Below, piece after piece: positions 30,910 through 32,398 of a DNA stretch of 32,398 bases; the stretch's first letter is position 1, and each line of letters begins with the position of its first letter. This DNA is from Gammaproteobacteria bacterium (GTDB taxonomy: Bacteria; Pseudomonadota; Gammaproteobacteria; DSM-16500): assembly GCA_013287085.1 (NCBI GenBank), contig JABDEM010000019.1, positions 1-32,398 on the forward strand, in the 5' to 3' direction. The position numbers and the translations under genes are program-made. The notes beneath the pieces were generated by a model that made no database searches, was not told the origin of the DNA, and saw only the letters and a list, made by a program, of their open reading frames with translations.

Positions 30910-32398
30910 TTACACTTCTTCCAAGTATTCTGCAATCAACTGCAGTTTTTTCTTATTTCTAAACTCATTCACATCCAAGCGGTAAACTAAATTGACTGCT
31001 TGGGCTCGGTAATTGGGCCACGCTTTTAAATCGACATTAAAAGCAATGGCTTCAAATAATTGTTCTTCTTTTTGTAAATTTAATTTTAAATGCTTACCTG
31101 CTACTAAATGCTGATCGACTATTTTAAAAATGCCATCAAATACAGGCTCGGGGAAAGATTGACCCCAAGGGCCCGCTTCGCGTAATAATTCTGCGATATC
31201 TAAAGCTAGTTCAGTTTGCGTTAATTCACCATCGGATAAAAATACATGCCCTTCGTGGTTAGCGCCTAATTTTTTAGAGACTAATTCATTAAATAAACGA
31301 GAAAACTCTGAGTAGTTATTTTTATCCAACGTTAAACCTGCGGCCATGGCATGGCCACCAAATTTTTTGATTAATCCTGGATTTTTGACATCGATATCTG
31401 CTAACACGTCGCGAATATGTAAACCTGAAATCGAACGCGCGGAACCTTTTATTTCAGTGTCATTGCCTAACGCAAAAGCAATCACAGGTCTATGAAAATG
31501 TTCTTTGACGCGTGAGGCTAAAATGCCAATGACACCTTGATGCCAAGTTTCATCAAATAAGCAAATTCCTAAAGGTAAAGTTTGTTTGTTTTGTAAAACA
31601 GAATTTAAAATAGACATGGCTTGCGTTTTCATGTCATTTTCAATAAGCCGACGCTCATCGTTTAATTCGCTCAACGTTCCCGCAATGTGAAGAGCATGAT
31701 TTAAATCATCGGTAATTAAACACTCAATCCCTAAAGACATATCATCCAATCTTCCGGCAGCATTTAATCTTGGCGCTACTGAAAAACCCAAATCAGATGA
31801 AGAGATTAACGCTTGATTGCGTTTAGCGACTTGTAATAAAGCCGTAATACCAGGAATACATTGTCCCGCACGAATGCGTCTTAATCCTTGATAAACCATG
31901 ATGCGATTATTGTGATCGAGAGATACCACATCAGCGACTGTTCCTAGCGCCACTAAATCTAATAAGCGCGACATGGTGGGTTCAGGAATATTTTGTTTTG
32001 CAAACCAATTTTGATCACTCAAGAAACGTCGCAAAGCTAACATGACATAAAAAATAACGCCCACACCTGCAATAGATTTACTCGGAAATTCATCATGAAA
32101 TTGATTTGGATTCACAATTGCATCAGCCAATGGCAAAGTCTCTGCCGGCAAATGATGGTCGGTGATTAATACTTTAATACCTAATTCTTTTGCTTTTAAC
32201 ACCCCCGCGTGATTGGCAATGCCATTATCTACTGTAATAATCATATCCGGCGAGAATTCTCGGGATGCAACTTCTACTAATTCAGGTGTTAAACCGTAGC
32301 CAAATTCAAAACGATTGGGAACTAAATAATTAACAGATTTTGCACCAAAACTTTTTAGGGCGCGAATCGCAACGGCAGTACTGGTTGCACCATCTGCA
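30910..32398 (-). CDS. recJ: Single-strand exonuclease RecJ, 5' end beyond window
   Basis: About 495 residues of RecJ, truncated at the window edge; the full protein is usually near 570-580. RecJ is the 5'-3' single-strand exonuclease of recombination and mismatch repair. Visible parts are DHH motif I at the edge (ADGATSTAVAIRAL, in frame through 32397), motif II region MIITVDNGIANH, motif III ITDHHLP, and the DHHA1 domain with FGGHAMAAGLTLD, followed by the OB-like C-terminal domain. The frame is open upstream of the ATG at 32244, so that ATG is internal and not the start. The stop is adjacent to the convergent gene at 30909. Confidence 0.95.
   Translation of the reverse strand, partial: ADGATSTAVAIRALKSFGAKSVNYLVPNRFEFGYGLTPELVEVASREFSPDMIITVDNGIANHAGVLKAKELGIKVLITDHHLPAETLPLADAIVNPNQFHDEFPSKSIAGVGVIFYVMLALRRFLSDQNWFAKQNIPEPTMSRLLDLVALGTVADVVSLDHNNRIMVYQGLRRIRAGQCIPGITALLQVAKRNQALISSSDLGFSVAPRLNAAGRLDDMSLGIECLITDDLNHALHIAGTLSELNDERRLIENDMKTQAMSILNSVLQNKQTLPLGICLFDETWHQGVIGILASRVKEHFHRPVIAFALGNDTEIKGSARSISGLHIRDVLADIDVKNPGLIKKFGGHAMAAGLTLDKNNYSEFSRLFNELVSKKLGANHEGHVFLSDGELTQTELALDIAELLREAGPWGQSFPEPVFDGIFKIVDQHLVAGKHLKLNLQKEEQLFEAIAFNVDLKAWPNYRAQAVNLVYRLDVNEFRNKKKLQLIAEYLEEV

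Noticed and set aside
32242..32244. ATG at 32244 (minus strand) as the recJ start
   Set aside because: The frame stays open to the window edge and encodes the conserved ADGATSTA motif upstream, so the ATG is internal.

Overview
The window is AT-rich, densely coded DNA from a gammaproteobacterium. Host-related content points to the Legionellales (Legionella/Coxiella/Aquicella/Berkiella-like): a Rab-type small GTPase, several long coiled-coil or low-complexity proteins of unknown function, and DarP/YjgA with RecJ as ordinary gammaproteobacterial housekeeping genes. No Dot/Icm secretion genes lie in the window, so calling any protein an effector is inference.

Layout. 1-2300: an unrecognised protein with a C-terminal hydrophobic hairpin, a gene remnant, and a MATE exporter. 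2333-4325: a REP-associated tyrosine transposase (RAYT) with matching 28-bp inverted ends, a Rab-like GTPase, and a second copy of the element's right end beyond it, so the eukaryote-like gene sits between two right ends. 4480-7544: a small Ser-rich protein, then four tightly packed genes (secreted protein, C-terminally anchored protein, cytosolic protein, DarP). 7516-8595: a UPF0718/ArsP-type permease on the minus strand. 8704-17092: an accessory stretch with a 1044-residue coiled-coil protein, a periplasmic PEBP, a possible CheD-like protein, a GNAT acetyltransferase, three low-complexity or Sel1-like proteins, an exported alpha/beta hydrolase and a degenerate HAD/PhnX-like protein. 17144-17220: tRNA-Arg(UCG).

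17272-27281 (minus strand) is the most coherent system. It is a single operon with the parts list of the Pseudomonas Wsp surface-sensing pathway: response regulator with GGDEF output, CheW, CheR with TPRs, CheW, MCP, hybrid CheA-receiver and CheB. No CheY or CheZ is present. The output protein is REC-GGDEF-EAL rather than REC-GGDEF, so phosphoryl flow probably sets c-di-GMP rather than a flagellar motor. The operon continues into a TrmY-family SPOUT methyltransferase, mainly an archaeal family, and a small helical protein.

27418-32398: an EntS-like MFS exporter, a small membrane protein, a DOT1-like class I methyltransferase, a multi-span membrane protein coupled to an unknown cytosolic protein, and the 5'-truncated recJ at the right edge. 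No CRISPR array, rRNA or replication origin was seen. No gene-free stretch exceeds 300 bases.
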